Program-made: the position numbers and the translations under genes | In this document: positions 43,218 through 52,275 of the stretch, one piece after another | Layout: every line of letters begins with the position of its first letter | How positions within the stretch are numbered: the stretch's first letter is position 1 | The notes under the pieces: generated by a model | Databases searched by the model: none | Told to the model about the DNA's origin: nothing | What the model saw: the letters and a program-made list of their open reading frames with translations, nothing else | NCBI RefSeq assembly: GCF_914271485.1 | Contig: NZ_CAJZAG010000011.1 | Location: forward strand, 186,001-250,000 | Direction of reading: 5' to 3' | Source of the DNA: Cupriavidus pampae | GTDB taxonomy: Bacteria > Pseudomonadota > Gammaproteobacteria > Burkholderiales > Burkholderiaceae | Length of the DNA: 64,000 bases

Positions 43218-43306
43218 ATCTAATATATTACTGACATGCTAGCAGAAAACATTCAGGATGCAAGGACCGGATAGAATGGCCGCACCGCGTCCGCAGACCA
43301 TCACTC

Positions 43307-44020
43307 ATGACCGCAAGAACCGCTTCCCGCGCCCGTGCCGCGGCCGCTCCGGAACCCGAAGAACCCGCGGGTCAGCGCGGCAAGCTGACCGATCAGGCGT
43401 ACGAACAGATCGAGGAAGCGATCGTCACGCTGCGGCTGGCGCCGGGCAGTTCGGTGTCGGAGTTGCAGTTGAGCGAGATGACGGGAATCGGCCGCACGCC
43501 GATTCGCGAAGCGATCCAGCGCCTGGCGCGCGAGCATCTGATCATGGTGTTGCCGCAGCGCGGCCTGCTGATCGCGCCGATGGACGTGGCGCGTCAGTTG
43601 CGCCTGCTGGAGACGCGGCGCGAGGTGGAACGGCTGATCTGCCGCAGCGCGGCCAAACGTGCCACTGCGGAGCAGCGCGAGCATTTCAAGCGGCTGGCCA
43701 CCGAGTTCCAGCAATCGTCACGCAGCGGCGACGACATTACGTTCGTGCGCGCCGATCGCGAGTTCAATGAGCTATGCCTGGTGGCCGCGCGCAACGAGTT
43801 TGCCGAGGGTTCGATGCGGCTGATGCATGGGTTGTCGCGGCGCTTCTGGTATCTGCATTACAAGGAAGCGGCGGACCTGCCCACGATGTCGAAGCTCCAT
43901 GCGGCCGTCGCCTCGGCAATCGCGCGCGGCGATGTCGAGGCAGCCGGCCAGGCGCTTGACGCGCTGCTCGACAATATCGAGGAATTCACGCGCGCAACCG
44001 TGCTCGGGGATTACCGGTAA
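43307..44020 (+). CDS. GntR-family (FCD) regulator
   Basis: A 237-residue regulator. An Ala/Arg/Glu-rich tail of about 25 residues precedes the winged helix (LSEMTGIGRTPIREAIQRLA, wing MVLPQRGLLIAP). The FCD domain follows with conserved ADREFNELCLVAARN and KLHAAVASAIARGD. It is divergent from the dehydrogenase and transporter genes and probably represses them through the site at 43201. Confidence 0.92.
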   Translation: MTARTASRARAAAAPEPEEPAGQRGKLTDQAYEQIEEAIVTLRLAPGSSVSELQLSEMTGIGRTPIREAIQRLAREHLIMVLPQRGLLIAPMDVARQLRLLETRREVERLICRSAAKRATAEQREHFKRLATEFQQSSRSGDDITFVRADREFNELCLVAARNEFAEGSMRLMHGLSRRFWYLHYKEAADLPTMSKLHAAVASAIARGDVEAAGQALDALLDNIEEFTRATVLGDYR

Positions 44021-44024
44021 CGCA

Positions 44025-45515
44025 TCAGCCGGTGATACTCGGCTCGCTTCGCCCCTGCGTCGGGGGACCGTCGGCAAGTGCCGCGCGTCCCCGCGTATCG
44101 ATGTCCAGCCCGGTCAGCGGAAACGGCAGATTGCCCGGATGCGCCCCCGCGCGCGATAGCTCATCGGTCCACTGCAGGCAGCGGATACTGTTGCGGCCCG
44201 ACTTCTTCGCATCGTAGAGCAGCGCATCGGCCGCCGCGATCAGCGTGGCCTCCGACACCGTGCGCCGGATCGTCGCGAAATTCGCCGACAACACGCCGAT
44301 GCTCATCGTCGCCGCAATCTCCTTGCCCGAGACATCGGGAATCGGATTCTGCTCGACCGCCGCGCGCAGGCGTTCCGCCACGCGCATGCCGCGCTCGAGG
44401 TCGGTCTGCGGCAGCACCAGCAGGAATTCCTCGCCACCGTAGCGCACCACGCTGTCCAGTTCTCCGCGTGTCATCGCCTGCAGCGTGCCCGCCACGTGCT
44501 GCAGCACCGCGTCACCGCTCTGGTGGCCGTAGCTGTCGTTGATGCGCTTGAAATGATCGATATCGCAAACCATCAGCGTGATCCACTGACGGCCCTTGCG
44601 CGCACGCATCATTTCCGAAGGTAGCAACGTCGCATGCAGATGCCGCCGGTTGAAACAGCCGGACAGATGGTCGCGGATCGACAGGTGCTTGAGCTCCATC
44701 AGCACGCGATACTCGTCGCGCCAGAGCTGGTGATAGCGGCGCGCCGCGACGATGCCGAAGCTGTTGACGAGCAGCAGCAGCATCGACATCGTGATGTCGT
44801 CGGACGGCTTGAGTTCGCCGCGCTCCAGCGCGATGACGATAAACGCCAGCGTGGCCGCGAATGCGATGGCAACCGAAGTGATCAGGCGGTTCGGGATGAA
44901 CACATAGACCACGACCAGCATGATGCACAGCGACATCGCATGCCACGGCAACTCGCCCGCGCGATACCAGACCACGAGCATGAACACCGCCATGCCGACG
45001 ATCTCGGCCGCGCTGGCCGCCATGCGATGCGGCGCGATCGTATGAATCTCGTCGCGCACCATGTAGAGACCGAAACACGCCGTGAATGCCACCAGCAAGC
45101 GCCCGACCAGCAGCACCAGCGCGGGCGTACCGTAGCCGAGCGCCGCGAAATCGGTGAGCGAGAACGCTACGTAGAAGAGTGAGCAGAACACGAGCGTCAG
45201 ACGCAGCGACGCACGCGTGCGATCGAGGTGATGACGTTGGAAATCCCGCTCGGTGTCGGGATCGACAAACTCCACGCGCACAGAATCGATCGAGAAATCG
45301 GTGTGGACAGCGGCTTTCAATGTCGGGGACGCAGATACCAGAAGGGTGCAATGTAGTACAAACTGACCTGCGCCGGTACGCCTTCTGCACATGCGGCCTG
45401 ACATTTGTGGACTGTCCGGCGCATGCGCTGTGATCTGGCTTCCGCCGCAGCGGGGCAGGCTTCGGCGCCCATTCCGATTGCGGAGGACACCCGATAAATG
45501 CCGCAGCATAAACAA
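44025..45515 (-). CDS. membrane diguanylate cyclase without periplasmic domain
   Basis: A GGDEF protein of up to 496 residues. About six hydrophobic segments (residues about 105-260) form a MASE-like membrane sensor, then the GGDEF domain with VVRYGGEEFLLVLP. The inhibitory site is degenerate: five residues before GGEEF stands GELD instead of RxxD. The start is uncertain; the first 65 residues have no clear ribosome site and a TTG at 45320 would begin just before the conserved-looking DFSIDSVRVEFVDPDTERDF. It converges on the GntR gene with a 4-base gap. Confidence 0.88.
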   Translation of the reverse strand: MFMLRHLSGVLRNRNGRRSLPRCGGSQITAHAPDSPQMSGRMCRRRTGAGQFVLHCTLLVSASPTLKAAVHTDFSIDSVRVEFVDPDTERDFQRHHLDRTRASLRLTLVFCSLFYVAFSLTDFAALGYGTPALVLLVGRLLVAFTACFGLYMVRDEIHTIAPHRMAASAAEIVGMAVFMLVVWYRAGELPWHAMSLCIMLVVVYVFIPNRLITSVAIAFAATLAFIVIALERGELKPSDDITMSMLLLLVNSFGIVAARRYHQLWRDEYRVLMELKHLSIRDHLSGCFNRRHLHATLLPSEMMRARKGRQWITLMVCDIDHFKRINDSYGHQSGDAVLQHVAGTLQAMTRGELDSVVRYGGEEFLLVLPQTDLERGMRVAERLRAAVEQNPIPDVSGKEIAATMSIGVLSANFATIRRTVSEATLIAAADALLYDAKKSGRNSIRCLQWTDELSRAGAHPGNLPFPLTGLDIDTRGRAALADGPPTQGRSEPSITG

Positions 45516-45559
45516 CCGATTATTTCGAATCTGATTATGTTGGCATTTTTAGCATTATC

Positions 45560-45796
45560 TCAGCACAGAATCAATTCGGTCGCCGCATCGAGTCTTGGAT
45601 GATTGGGACAAATCTGTCCCGCACGCATCAACTTGAGGACTCTCCACCAGCCGATGACCTCGATATGCCTCGGCTTGCCCGGATCATAGAGTTCCGCGTA
45701 CGACTCCTGCAGCGTGATGGGCGAGCGGATGATCCGAAGACGGTATCCACCCTTCAATTGCCGCACGATGCGTATCTGATTGGTTGACAGCCCCAT
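45560..45796 (-). CDS. small hypothetical protein
   Basis: A 78-residue basic protein beginning MGLSTNQIRIVRQLKGGYRL. It has alternating hydrophobic strands (YRLRIIRSP, HIEVIGWWRVLKLM) and two Cys. An upstream in-frame ATG at 45868 would extend it, but the extra residues look non-coding. I do not recognise it. It lies in a locally AT-richer segment next to another unknown gene. Confidence 0.5.
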   Translation of the reverse strand: MGLSTNQIRIVRQLKGGYRLRIIRSPITLQESYAELYDPGKPRHIEVIGWWRVLKLMRAGQICPNHPRLDAATELILC

Positions 45797-46042
45797 AATG
45801 CTTCGCGACGAATGTTCGTCCCCTCCACTCTCGTTATGTGGGGCAGGTCCGCAAATGTCGTGCCGCATTGGATGGCGCGCAGTTAATGGCCGGCAGAAGC
45901 CTCTTTTTTAGTTGCTTAAGTTATTGCGAGTACGCACGGTGTGTCGTTGCGCGACACTTTGCATCGATGTAAGTGACCAATCACTACTTGTCATCCGCTG
46001 CGTAAGGGTTACCGGGCCGTGCAGTGATGACACGCTTACGCG

Positions 46043-46606
46043 TTAGACGAACTTCCCGTTGCTCAACGCAAACACGTGGGATTGCTCGCACCGCAGCGGG
46101 CGATCTTTCAGGTCCGATCCCGCATTGACGGGCCACGCCACAGGGTCACCACAAGTCGGGCACTCCGTTGCAAAGTGAGTAGGCGGCCCATCCCGGCTGG
46201 TCGAGCGAAGGCGCACCTCGGAGAGGAACAGATCGAACAACGGGACCTTGCGCCGTGACTCGGTTGCGTTCTGCAACGCAGTCCTGACTGGCAGGAAGCC
46301 CGCCAGCAGGTCCGCGGGCACGCCGGACGCTTCGGCCATATCCGCGGCACTCGCGCCAACGAGGTCGCCGACGGTCGCGTCATCCGGCAGCAGGCTGCAG
46401 AGCACAAGCAGCGCCGCGCCTTCCGCTGAACCCAGGCGCGTATCCAGCACGGATCCCACGCTATGGCTGAGCCGATCCTGCAAGGCCGATGTCTGGGGAT
46501 TCTTGCTGATGGAAAGCATTGACCTCCTTGCCAGGTAGCAGTACCGCTTACAGCATGGGCATTCGAACGCCTGACTGTCGACCCTGCTCGGGGAGGGGAG
46601 TTTCAC
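46043..46606 (-). CDS. hypothetical protein with putative zinc-binding cysteines
   Basis: A 187-residue protein. The N-terminus has FECPCCKRYC and the C-terminus has ECPTCGDPVAW and PLRCEQSH, which look like two short zinc-ribbon halves. The middle (AEGAALLVLCSLLPDDATVG onward) is helical. A start at the internal ATG 46519 (MLSISKNPQ) would lose the first cysteine group, so the longer form is preferred. The flanks, 45869-46042, hold no gene that I can support, only a weak 6-base hairpin at 45941-45957. Confidence 0.5.
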   Translation of the reverse strand: MKLPSPSRVDSQAFECPCCKRYCYLARRSMLSISKNPQTSALQDRLSHSVGSVLDTRLGSAEGAALLVLCSLLPDDATVGDLVGASAADMAEASGVPADLLAGFLPVRTALQNATESRRKVPLFDLFLSEVRLRSTSRDGPPTHFATECPTCGDPVAWPVNAGSDLKDRPLRCEQSHVFALSNGKFV

Positions 46607-46622
46607 TACCCATCCTTAATTT

Positions 46623-46645
46623 GAAGTTAAGAATGGCTTAACTTC
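46623..46645. promoter_or_regulatory. operator-like palindrome before the tartrate operon
   Basis: Perfect inverted repeat GAAGTTAAG-AATGG-CTTAACTTC, 80 bases before the tartrate dehydrogenase start. No regulator gene is adjacent, so the ligand must be encoded elsewhere. Confidence 0.65.
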
Positions 46646-46724
46646 CGCGCCGATCCAGCGCGGTCTGCTGACGACAGAATGCATCCAACGCAATAAAGCG
46701 CTGAACGTTGATCAGGAGACAACC

Positions 46725-47813
46725 ATGAAGACATACAAGATCGCCACCATCCCCGGCGACGGCATTGGCAAGGAAGTCGTGCCCGCGGGCCGCGAGGTCA
46801 TGGAAGCGCTGGTCGCGGCTGGCGCCGACTTCCGCTTCGAGTTCGAAGACTTCGACTGGGGCGGCGACTACTACCGCAAGCACGGCATGATGATGCCGGT
46901 CGATGGCCTCGATGCGCTGCGCGGCAAGGACGCTATCCTGTTCGGCTCCGCCGGCGACAACCAGATTCCCGATCACATTACGCTGTGGGGCCTGCGCCTG
47001 AAGATCTGCCAGGGCTTCGACCAGTACGCCAACGTGCGCCCGACGCGCATCCTGCCCGGCATCGACGGCCCGCTCAAGCGCTGCGCGCCGGAAGACCTGA
47101 ACTGGGTCATCGTGCGCGAGAACTCGGAAGGCGAATACTCGGGTGTGGGTGGCCGCGTGCATCAGGGCCATCCGATCGAAGCCGCGACCGATGTCTCGAT
47201 GATGACGCGCGTGGGCGTCGAGCGCATCCTGCGTTTCGCCTTCCGTCTGGCGCAGTCGCGCCCGCGCAAGTTCCTGACGGTGATCACCAAGTCCAACGCA
47301 CAGCGCCATGCGATGGTGATGTGGGATGAAGTGGCCGTGCAGGTAGCCAAGGAATTCCCGGACGTCACGTGGGACAAGGAACTGGTCGATGCCGCCACCG
47401 CGCGCATGGTCAACCGTCCGAAGTCGCTCGACACCATCGTCGCCACCAACCTGCACGCCGACATCCTCAGCGATCTCGCGGCCGCGCTGGCCGGCAGCCT
47501 CGGCATCGCACCGACCGGCAACATCGATCCCGAGCGTCGCTATCCGTCGATGTTCGAGCCGATCCACGGTTCCGCGTTCGACATCATGGGCAAGGGCCTC
47601 GCCAATCCGGTGGGCACGTTCTGGTCCGTCGTCATGCTGCTGGAACACCTCGGCGAGAACGCCGCCGCGCAACGCGTGATGGCCGCGGTCGAATCGGTCA
47701 CGGCGAATCCCGCGCTGCATACCGGCGACCTCGGCGGCAAGGCCACCACGGTGCAGGTGACGCGCGCCGTGTGCGACTACCTGAAGCAGGCCGCGGTCGC
47801 CAAGGCCGCCTGA
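46725..47813 (+). CDS. ttuC: tartrate dehydrogenase/decarboxylase
   Basis: A 362-residue member of the isopropylmalate/isocitrate dehydrogenase fold. IATIPGDGIGKEVVPAG opens the chain, RENSEGEYSGVGGRVHQG is the substrate loop, and VITKSNAQRHAM with DIVATN-like DTIVATNLHADILSDLAAA (shown in parts TIVATNLHADIL and SDLAAAL) and FEPIHGSAFDI complete the site. Such enzymes oxidise tartrate and decarboxylate it to D-glycerate. Followed by glycerate kinase and pyruvate kinase genes, which confirms the pathway. Confidence 0.93.
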   Translation: MKTYKIATIPGDGIGKEVVPAGREVMEALVAAGADFRFEFEDFDWGGDYYRKHGMMMPVDGLDALRGKDAILFGSAGDNQIPDHITLWGLRLKICQGFDQYANVRPTRILPGIDGPLKRCAPEDLNWVIVRENSEGEYSGVGGRVHQGHPIEAATDVSMMTRVGVERILRFAFRLAQSRPRKFLTVITKSNAQRHAMVMWDEVAVQVAKEFPDVTWDKELVDAATARMVNRPKSLDTIVATNLHADILSDLAAALAGSLGIAPTGNIDPERRYPSMFEPIHGSAFDIMGKGLANPVGTFWSVVMLLEHLGENAAAQRVMAAVESVTANPALHTGDLGGKATTVQVTRAVCDYLKQAAVAKAA

Positions 47814-47922
47814 CGCTTTCCGCTGTTTCGCTGGTGCATGACCCGCGCCCGGTCACCCCGGGTGCGGTGGGCCGCTGCTGGCCCGCAGGAACCACAGCCG
47901 ACAGAGCTGGATGGAGACACGC

Positions 47923-49200
47923 ATGATCCAACAGGACGCACGCGCGCTGCTACGCAGGATGTTCGACGCCGCCATCGCGGCCGCACAGCCTGCGCTCACG
48001 CTCGCGCGCCATCTGCCCGCACCGCCCACGTCACCGCGTGGCCGGACCATCGTGATCGGTGCCGGCAAGGCGTCGGCCGCGATGGCCCAGGCGCTGGAAG
48101 CTGCGTGGCCCGGTCCGCTCACGGGACTCGTGGTGACGCGCTACGGTTACGCCGTCCCGTGTCAACGCATCGAGATCGTCGAAGCAGCCCACCCGGTGCC
48201 CGATGCGGCCGGCCTCGATGCCGCGCGGCGCATGCTCGAACTCGTGTCGGGACTCACCGCTGACGATCTGGTCATCTGCCTGATCTCCGGCGGCGGGTCG
48301 GCGCTGTTGCCACTGCCGCTGGCGGGTCTGACGCTCGCGGACAAGCAAGCCATCAATCGCGCGCTGCTCGACTCCGGCGCGAGCATCACCGAAATGAACT
48401 GCGTGCGCCGCCATCTGTCGGCGATCAAGGGTGGCCGCCTTGCGCTCGCCTGCCATCCGGCGCGCGTGCACAACCTGCTGCTCTCCGACGTGCCCGGCGA
48501 CGATCCGATCGATATCGCCTCCGGCCCCACCGTTCCCGATCCGACGACTTGTGCCGATGCGCTCGATATCGTGCGGCGCTATGGCATCGCGGTGCCCGAC
48601 CACGTGATGGCGGTGCTTGCCACCGACGCCGCCGAGACCGTCAAACCCGGCGACTCGCGTCTGCCGCGCATCGACACCACGCTGATCGCCACGCCGCGCA
48701 TGGCACTCGACGCTGCCGCCGAAGTGGCGCGCGCCGCGGGCTTTGCCACCTACGTGCTTGGCGACGCGCTCGAAGGCGAAGCACGCGACGTGGGCAAGGT
48801 GTTCGGTGCCATCGCGCGTCATGCGGCGCAGACCGGCCAACCGTTCGCGCCACCCTGCGTGCTGCTGTCGGGCGGCGAAACCACCGTGACCGTGCGCGGC
48901 AACGGCCGGGGCGGTCGCAATGTCGAGTATCTGCTGGCGCTTGCGCTGAAGCTGCGCGGCACGCCCGGCGTATTCGCGCTGGCGGGCGACACCGATGGCG
49001 TCGATGGCCGCGAGGAAATCGCCGGCGCGTTCGTCACGCCGGACACGCTGGAGCGTGCGTGGCAACAAGGCTTGCGCGCGCAGGATGCGCTGGCCAATAA
49101 CGACGGCCACAGCTTCTTCGGCGCGCTCGGCGATGCCGTAGTGACCGGGCCAACCCTGACCAATGTGAATGATTTTCGGGCGATTCTTATCGCGCCCTGA
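47923..49200 (+). CDS. ttuD: glycerate 2-kinase (type II, MOFRL)
   Basis: A 425-residue kinase converting D-glycerate to 2-phosphoglycerate. IVIGAGKASAAMAQALE, LISGGGSALLPLP and NCVRRHLSAIKGGRLA are N-terminal domain hallmarks, and the MOFRL domain contains LLSGGETTVTVRGNGRGGRN and ALAGDTDGVDG. ATG at 47923 is chosen because GGAG lies six bases before it; ATG 47911 is an alternative. It stands between tartrate dehydrogenase and pyruvate kinase. Confidence 0.92.
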   Translation: MIQQDARALLRRMFDAAIAAAQPALTLARHLPAPPTSPRGRTIVIGAGKASAAMAQALEAAWPGPLTGLVVTRYGYAVPCQRIEIVEAAHPVPDAAGLDAARRMLELVSGLTADDLVICLISGGGSALLPLPLAGLTLADKQAINRALLDSGASITEMNCVRRHLSAIKGGRLALACHPARVHNLLLSDVPGDDPIDIASGPTVPDPTTCADALDIVRRYGIAVPDHVMAVLATDAAETVKPGDSRLPRIDTTLIATPRMALDAAAEVARAAGFATYVLGDALEGEARDVGKVFGAIARHAAQTGQPFAPPCVLLSGGETTVTVRGNGRGGRNVEYLLALALKLRGTPGVFALAGDTDGVDGREEIAGAFVTPDTLERAWQQGLRAQDALANNDGHSFFGALGDAVVTGPTLTNVNDFRAILIAP

Positions 49201-49215
49201 TTTGGAGGATGTCCA

Positions 49216-50634
49216 ATGCGACGCCTGCGCAATGCCAAGATCGTGGCCACACTCGGCCCCGCGAGTAGCACCCCCGAACAGATCGACGCGCTGTTCGACG
49301 CCGGTGCCGATGTGTTCCGGCTCAATTTCAGCCATGGCACCCATGAAGATCACCACCAGCGCCTGGAGACGATCCGCGCGATCGAGCGCGAGCGCGGCCG
49401 TCCGATCGGCGTGCTGCTGGACCTGCAAGGCCCGAAGCTGCGCATCGGCACGTTTGCCGATGGCCCGGTGCAACTCGGCGCGCAGGCCTCGTTCCGCCTC
49501 GACCTCGATCACACCACGCCCGGCTCCGTCACGCGTGTGAGCCTGCCCCATCCGGAGATCTTCGCGGCGCTGCACGAGGGGGCGGAGCTGCTGCTCGACG
49601 ACGGCAAGATCCGCCTGCGTGTGGATCGCTGCGGTACGGACTTCGCGCAGACCACGGTCATCGACGGCGGCATGCTGTCCGATCGCAAGGGCGTCAACGT
49701 GCCCGGCGTGGTGCTGCCGATGTCGGCGATGACGGAGAAGGATCGCCGCGACCTCGACTTCGGCCTGACCCTCGGGGTGGACTGGATCGCGCTGTCGTTC
49801 GTGCAGCGCGCCGAGGACATCGAGGAGATCAAGGCCATCGTCGATGGCCGCGCGGGCATCGTCGCCAAGCTCGAGAAGCCCGCGGCAATCCAGAGTCTCG
49901 ATGCGATCGTGGCCGCGGCTGACGCGGTGATGGTGGCGCGCGGCGACCTCGGCGTGGAAATGCCGGCCGAACTCGTCCCCTCGCTGCAGAAGCAGATCGT
50001 GCGCGCGTGCCGCAAGGCCGGCAAGCCCGTGATCGTGGCCACGCAGATGCTCGAATCGATGATCGCCGCACCGGTGCCCACGCGCGCCGAAGCCTCCGAC
50101 GTCGCTACCGCGATCTACGACGGCGCCGATGCCGTGATGTTGTCGGCGGAGTCCGCCTCGGGTCGCTATCCCGTGGAAGCGGTGGCGATGATGAACCGCA
50201 TCGTTACGCGTACCGAATCCGATCCGCTCTATCACGATGCCATTCAGGCCTCGCATACCCCGCCGCGCGCGGAAGCGGCCGATGCCATCGGCTACGCGAT
50301 GCGGCACGTGGCCGCGCTGCTCAAGGTGCCCGCCACCGTGGCCTACACCAGCTCCGGCTACTCGGCGCTGCGCATGGCGCGCGAGCGTCCCGAGGTACCG
50401 ATTCTCGGCATGACGCCGCGCGTGGCCACCGCGCGCCGCCTGGCCCTTGTGTGGGGCGTGCATGCGGTGCTGTGCCACGAGGTGGTGGACGTGCTCGAGA
50501 TGACCGAGCTCGCCAGTCGCACGGTGCGCAAGGAGGGCTTTGGCGAATGCGGCCAGCCGATCGTGATTTCCGCCGGGCTGCCGTTCGCGGTGGCCGGCAC
50601 CACCAACCTGCTACGCATCGCCCAGGTGCAGTGA
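49216..50634 (+). CDS. pyk: pyruvate kinase
   Basis: A 472-residue glycolytic kinase making pyruvate and ATP from phosphoenolpyruvate. AKIVATLGPASSTPEQIDAL, FRLNFSHGTHEDH, DDGKIRL, the Lys/metal segment AKLEKPAAIQ, VMVARGDLGVEMP and KPVIVATQMLESM are all present. It lies 15 bases after the glycerate kinase gene. Being in this operon, it is most likely the TtuE-type isozyme dedicated to tartrate growth rather than the housekeeping copy. Confidence 0.95.
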   Translation: MRRLRNAKIVATLGPASSTPEQIDALFDAGADVFRLNFSHGTHEDHHQRLETIRAIERERGRPIGVLLDLQGPKLRIGTFADGPVQLGAQASFRLDLDHTTPGSVTRVSLPHPEIFAALHEGAELLLDDGKIRLRVDRCGTDFAQTTVIDGGMLSDRKGVNVPGVVLPMSAMTEKDRRDLDFGLTLGVDWIALSFVQRAEDIEEIKAIVDGRAGIVAKLEKPAAIQSLDAIVAAADAVMVARGDLGVEMPAELVPSLQKQIVRACRKAGKPVIVATQMLESMIAAPVPTRAEASDVATAIYDGADAVMLSAESASGRYPVEAVAMMNRIVTRTESDPLYHDAIQASHTPPRAEAADAIGYAMRHVAALLKVPATVAYTSSGYSALRMARERPEVPILGMTPRVATARRLALVWGVHAVLCHEVVDVLEMTELASRTVRKEGFGECGQPIVISAGLPFAVAGTTNLLRIAQVQ

Positions 50635-50650
50635 TACCGCGACATCAGAA

Positions 50651-50676
50651 GCAAAAGGCAGAGGCAAAAGGCAGAA
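50651..50676. repeat. 13-bp tandem duplication
   Basis: GCAAAAGGCAGAG followed directly by GCAAAAGGCAGAA, in the gap between pyruvate kinase and the Bug protein gene. No function is evident. Confidence 0.6.
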
Positions 50677-50722
50677 GCATCAGCAACGCCTGCAGTAACC
50701 ATAACGATATCGGAGACAGATC

Positions 50723-51721
50723 ATGCGTACCTTCACCCTTCAGCGTGTCTTGCAAGCGTCGTTGCTCGCGCTTGCCGTCGGCGCGGTGGCCACGTCCACC
50801 ACAGCCCTGGCTCAGGACAAGGATTGGCCCGCCAAGCCAATCAGCCTGATCGTGCCGTTCCCGTCCGGTGGCACCACCGACGTGCTGGCGCGCGCGCTCG
50901 GCGATCAACTCTCGAAGCAGCTCGGCCAGCCGGTCATCGTCGAGAATCGCCCCGGCGCGGGCGCGACCGTTGGCGCCGACTTCGTGGCCAAGGCCAAACC
51001 CGATGGCTACACGTTGCTGATGGGCGCGGTACACCACACGATTGCGACCAGCGTGTACAAGAAGTTGCCGTACAGCTTCCAGAAGGATCTCGCGCCGATC
51101 TCGCCGATCGCGCTCGTGCCGAACGTGATGGTGGTGAATCCGGCCAAAACGCCGGTGAAGAACGTGGCGGAGTTCGTGGCGCTCGCGAAGAAGGCCTCGC
51201 CCGAGTTCTCGTATGGGTCCAACGGCAATGGCACCGCGCAGCATCTGATCGGTACGCAGTTCCAGGCCATCACCGGCACGCAGCTGCTGCACGTGCCCTA
51301 CAAGGGTAGCGGTCCGCTGACGACTGACTTGCTCGGCGGTCAGGTTACGCTGTCGTTCGACACGCTGACCACGGTGCTGCCGCACGTGAAGGCCGGCAAG
51401 CTCAAGGCCCTCGCCGTCACCACGGCCAAGCGCTCGAGCGCGTTGCCCGATGTGCCGACGATGGAAGAGGCAGGCCTCAAGGGCTTCGATATCGGCACGT
51501 GGTTCGGCGTGCTCGCGCCCGCCGCCACGCCGAAGCCGCTCGTCGCGCGCCTGAACGCGGAGATCGTCAAGATCGTGAACTCGCCCGAATTCCAGCAACG
51601 CATGCTGGCGGCCGGCGCCGAGCCGCTGTCGAGCACGTCGGAAGCGTTCGCCAAGCGCATCGATGACGAAACCGTGAAGTTCGCGGGACTCGTCAAGGAA
51701 GGCAAGGTCACGATCGAGTAA
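50723..51721 (+). CDS. Bug/TctC-family substrate-binding protein
   Basis: A 332-residue periplasmic receptor with signal peptide cleaved after ALA near residue 30. The mature start DWPAKPISLIVPFPSGGTTD and RPGAGATVGADFVAKAKPDGY are family hallmarks. As last gene of the tartrate operon it is probably a tartrate or related dicarboxylate receptor. No TctA/TctB genes are present in the window. Confidence 0.92.
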   Translation: MRTFTLQRVLQASLLALAVGAVATSTTALAQDKDWPAKPISLIVPFPSGGTTDVLARALGDQLSKQLGQPVIVENRPGAGATVGADFVAKAKPDGYTLLMGAVHHTIATSVYKKLPYSFQKDLAPISPIALVPNVMVVNPAKTPVKNVAEFVALAKKASPEFSYGSNGNGTAQHLIGTQFQAITGTQLLHVPYKGSGPLTTDLLGGQVTLSFDTLTTVLPHVKAGKLKALAVTTAKRSSALPDVPTMEEAGLKGFDIGTWFGVLAPAATPKPLVARLNAEIVKIVNSPEFQQRMLAAGAEPLSSTSEAFAKRIDDETVKFAGLVKEGKVTIE

Positions 51722-51722
51722 C

Positions 51723-52055
51723 TCAGGCGTTGCTGATCACCCGGATGTCGAGCGCGGGCGCACCGCCCGCGATGGCCAGCAGGCGATCGACATTCGGATG
51801 CGCGCCAGGCCGGTTACGCGCGTCGGCGGTGTGCTCGCCGAACACCGCCAGACCCTGTCCGGCCGCGGCGGCGTCGAGCTTGCCGAACGTCGCGCGCAGG
51901 TAGTTGTAGACGGCAACCGAGCCCTGCTTGCCGGGCACGTTGTCGATGGTGGCTACCACCGCGCCGGCTGCATCCACGAGCTCGATGCGGGCGATGGCAT
52001 CGATGGCGGGCAGTTGGGCGAGGTTGTCCTTGAATACGCTGGTCGGTTGAAACAC
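51723..52055 (-). CDS. DUF2322-like small protein
   Basis: A 110-residue soluble protein, start GTG 52055 (MFQPTSVFKDNLAQLPAIDA) with GGAG eight bases upstream. IARIELVDAAGAVVATIDNV, PGKQGSVAVYNYLRATFG and HPNVDRLLAIAGG look like the DUF2322 family, recalled from memory. No function is known. It converges on the Bug protein gene with one base between the stops. Confidence 0.55.
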   Translation of the reverse strand: MFQPTSVFKDNLAQLPAIDAIARIELVDAAGAVVATIDNVPGKQGSVAVYNYLRATFGKLDAAAAGQGLAVFGEHTADARNRPGAHPNVDRLLAIAGGAPALDIRVISNA

Positions 52056-52232
52056 TGCAAGCACTCCGTAAGGTTGGGGATCGAAAACGGGCGTAATGGT
52101 ACCCCTCTGCGGGCAATTGGTCGTCCATGTCGCCCATGTCGCCCATATGTGAAGCACGTTCAAGAGTGCATCCGCGTTCCAGGGCTTAAAGCCTTGGGGT
52201 AAACGCCGTAAGATCTCACATTCCTCTCCTGT

Positions 52233-52253
52233 GCGTTCCGCCTCACGGAACGC
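52233..52253. promoter_or_regulatory. hairpin upstream of the MFS gene
   Basis: GCGTTCCG-CCTCA-CGGAACGC, a perfect 8-base stem with 5-base loop, 22 bases before the MFS start. It lies in the 220-base gap 52056-52275, which otherwise holds only a short 9-base tandem repeat (CCATGTCGC) near 52125-52142. Confidence 0.5.
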
Positions 52254-52275
52254 GCCTCTACCGGACCTTCTCAGC

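Noticed and set aside
45941..45957. Hairpin GTGTCG-TTGCG-CGACAC as a terminator
   Set aside because: Only three T follow and the stem is short; not enough to call.
48031..50478. An 815-codon open frame on the - strand
   Set aside because: Antisense to glycerate kinase and pyruvate kinase, both with full motif sets; composition is His/Arg/Gly-rich without domains.
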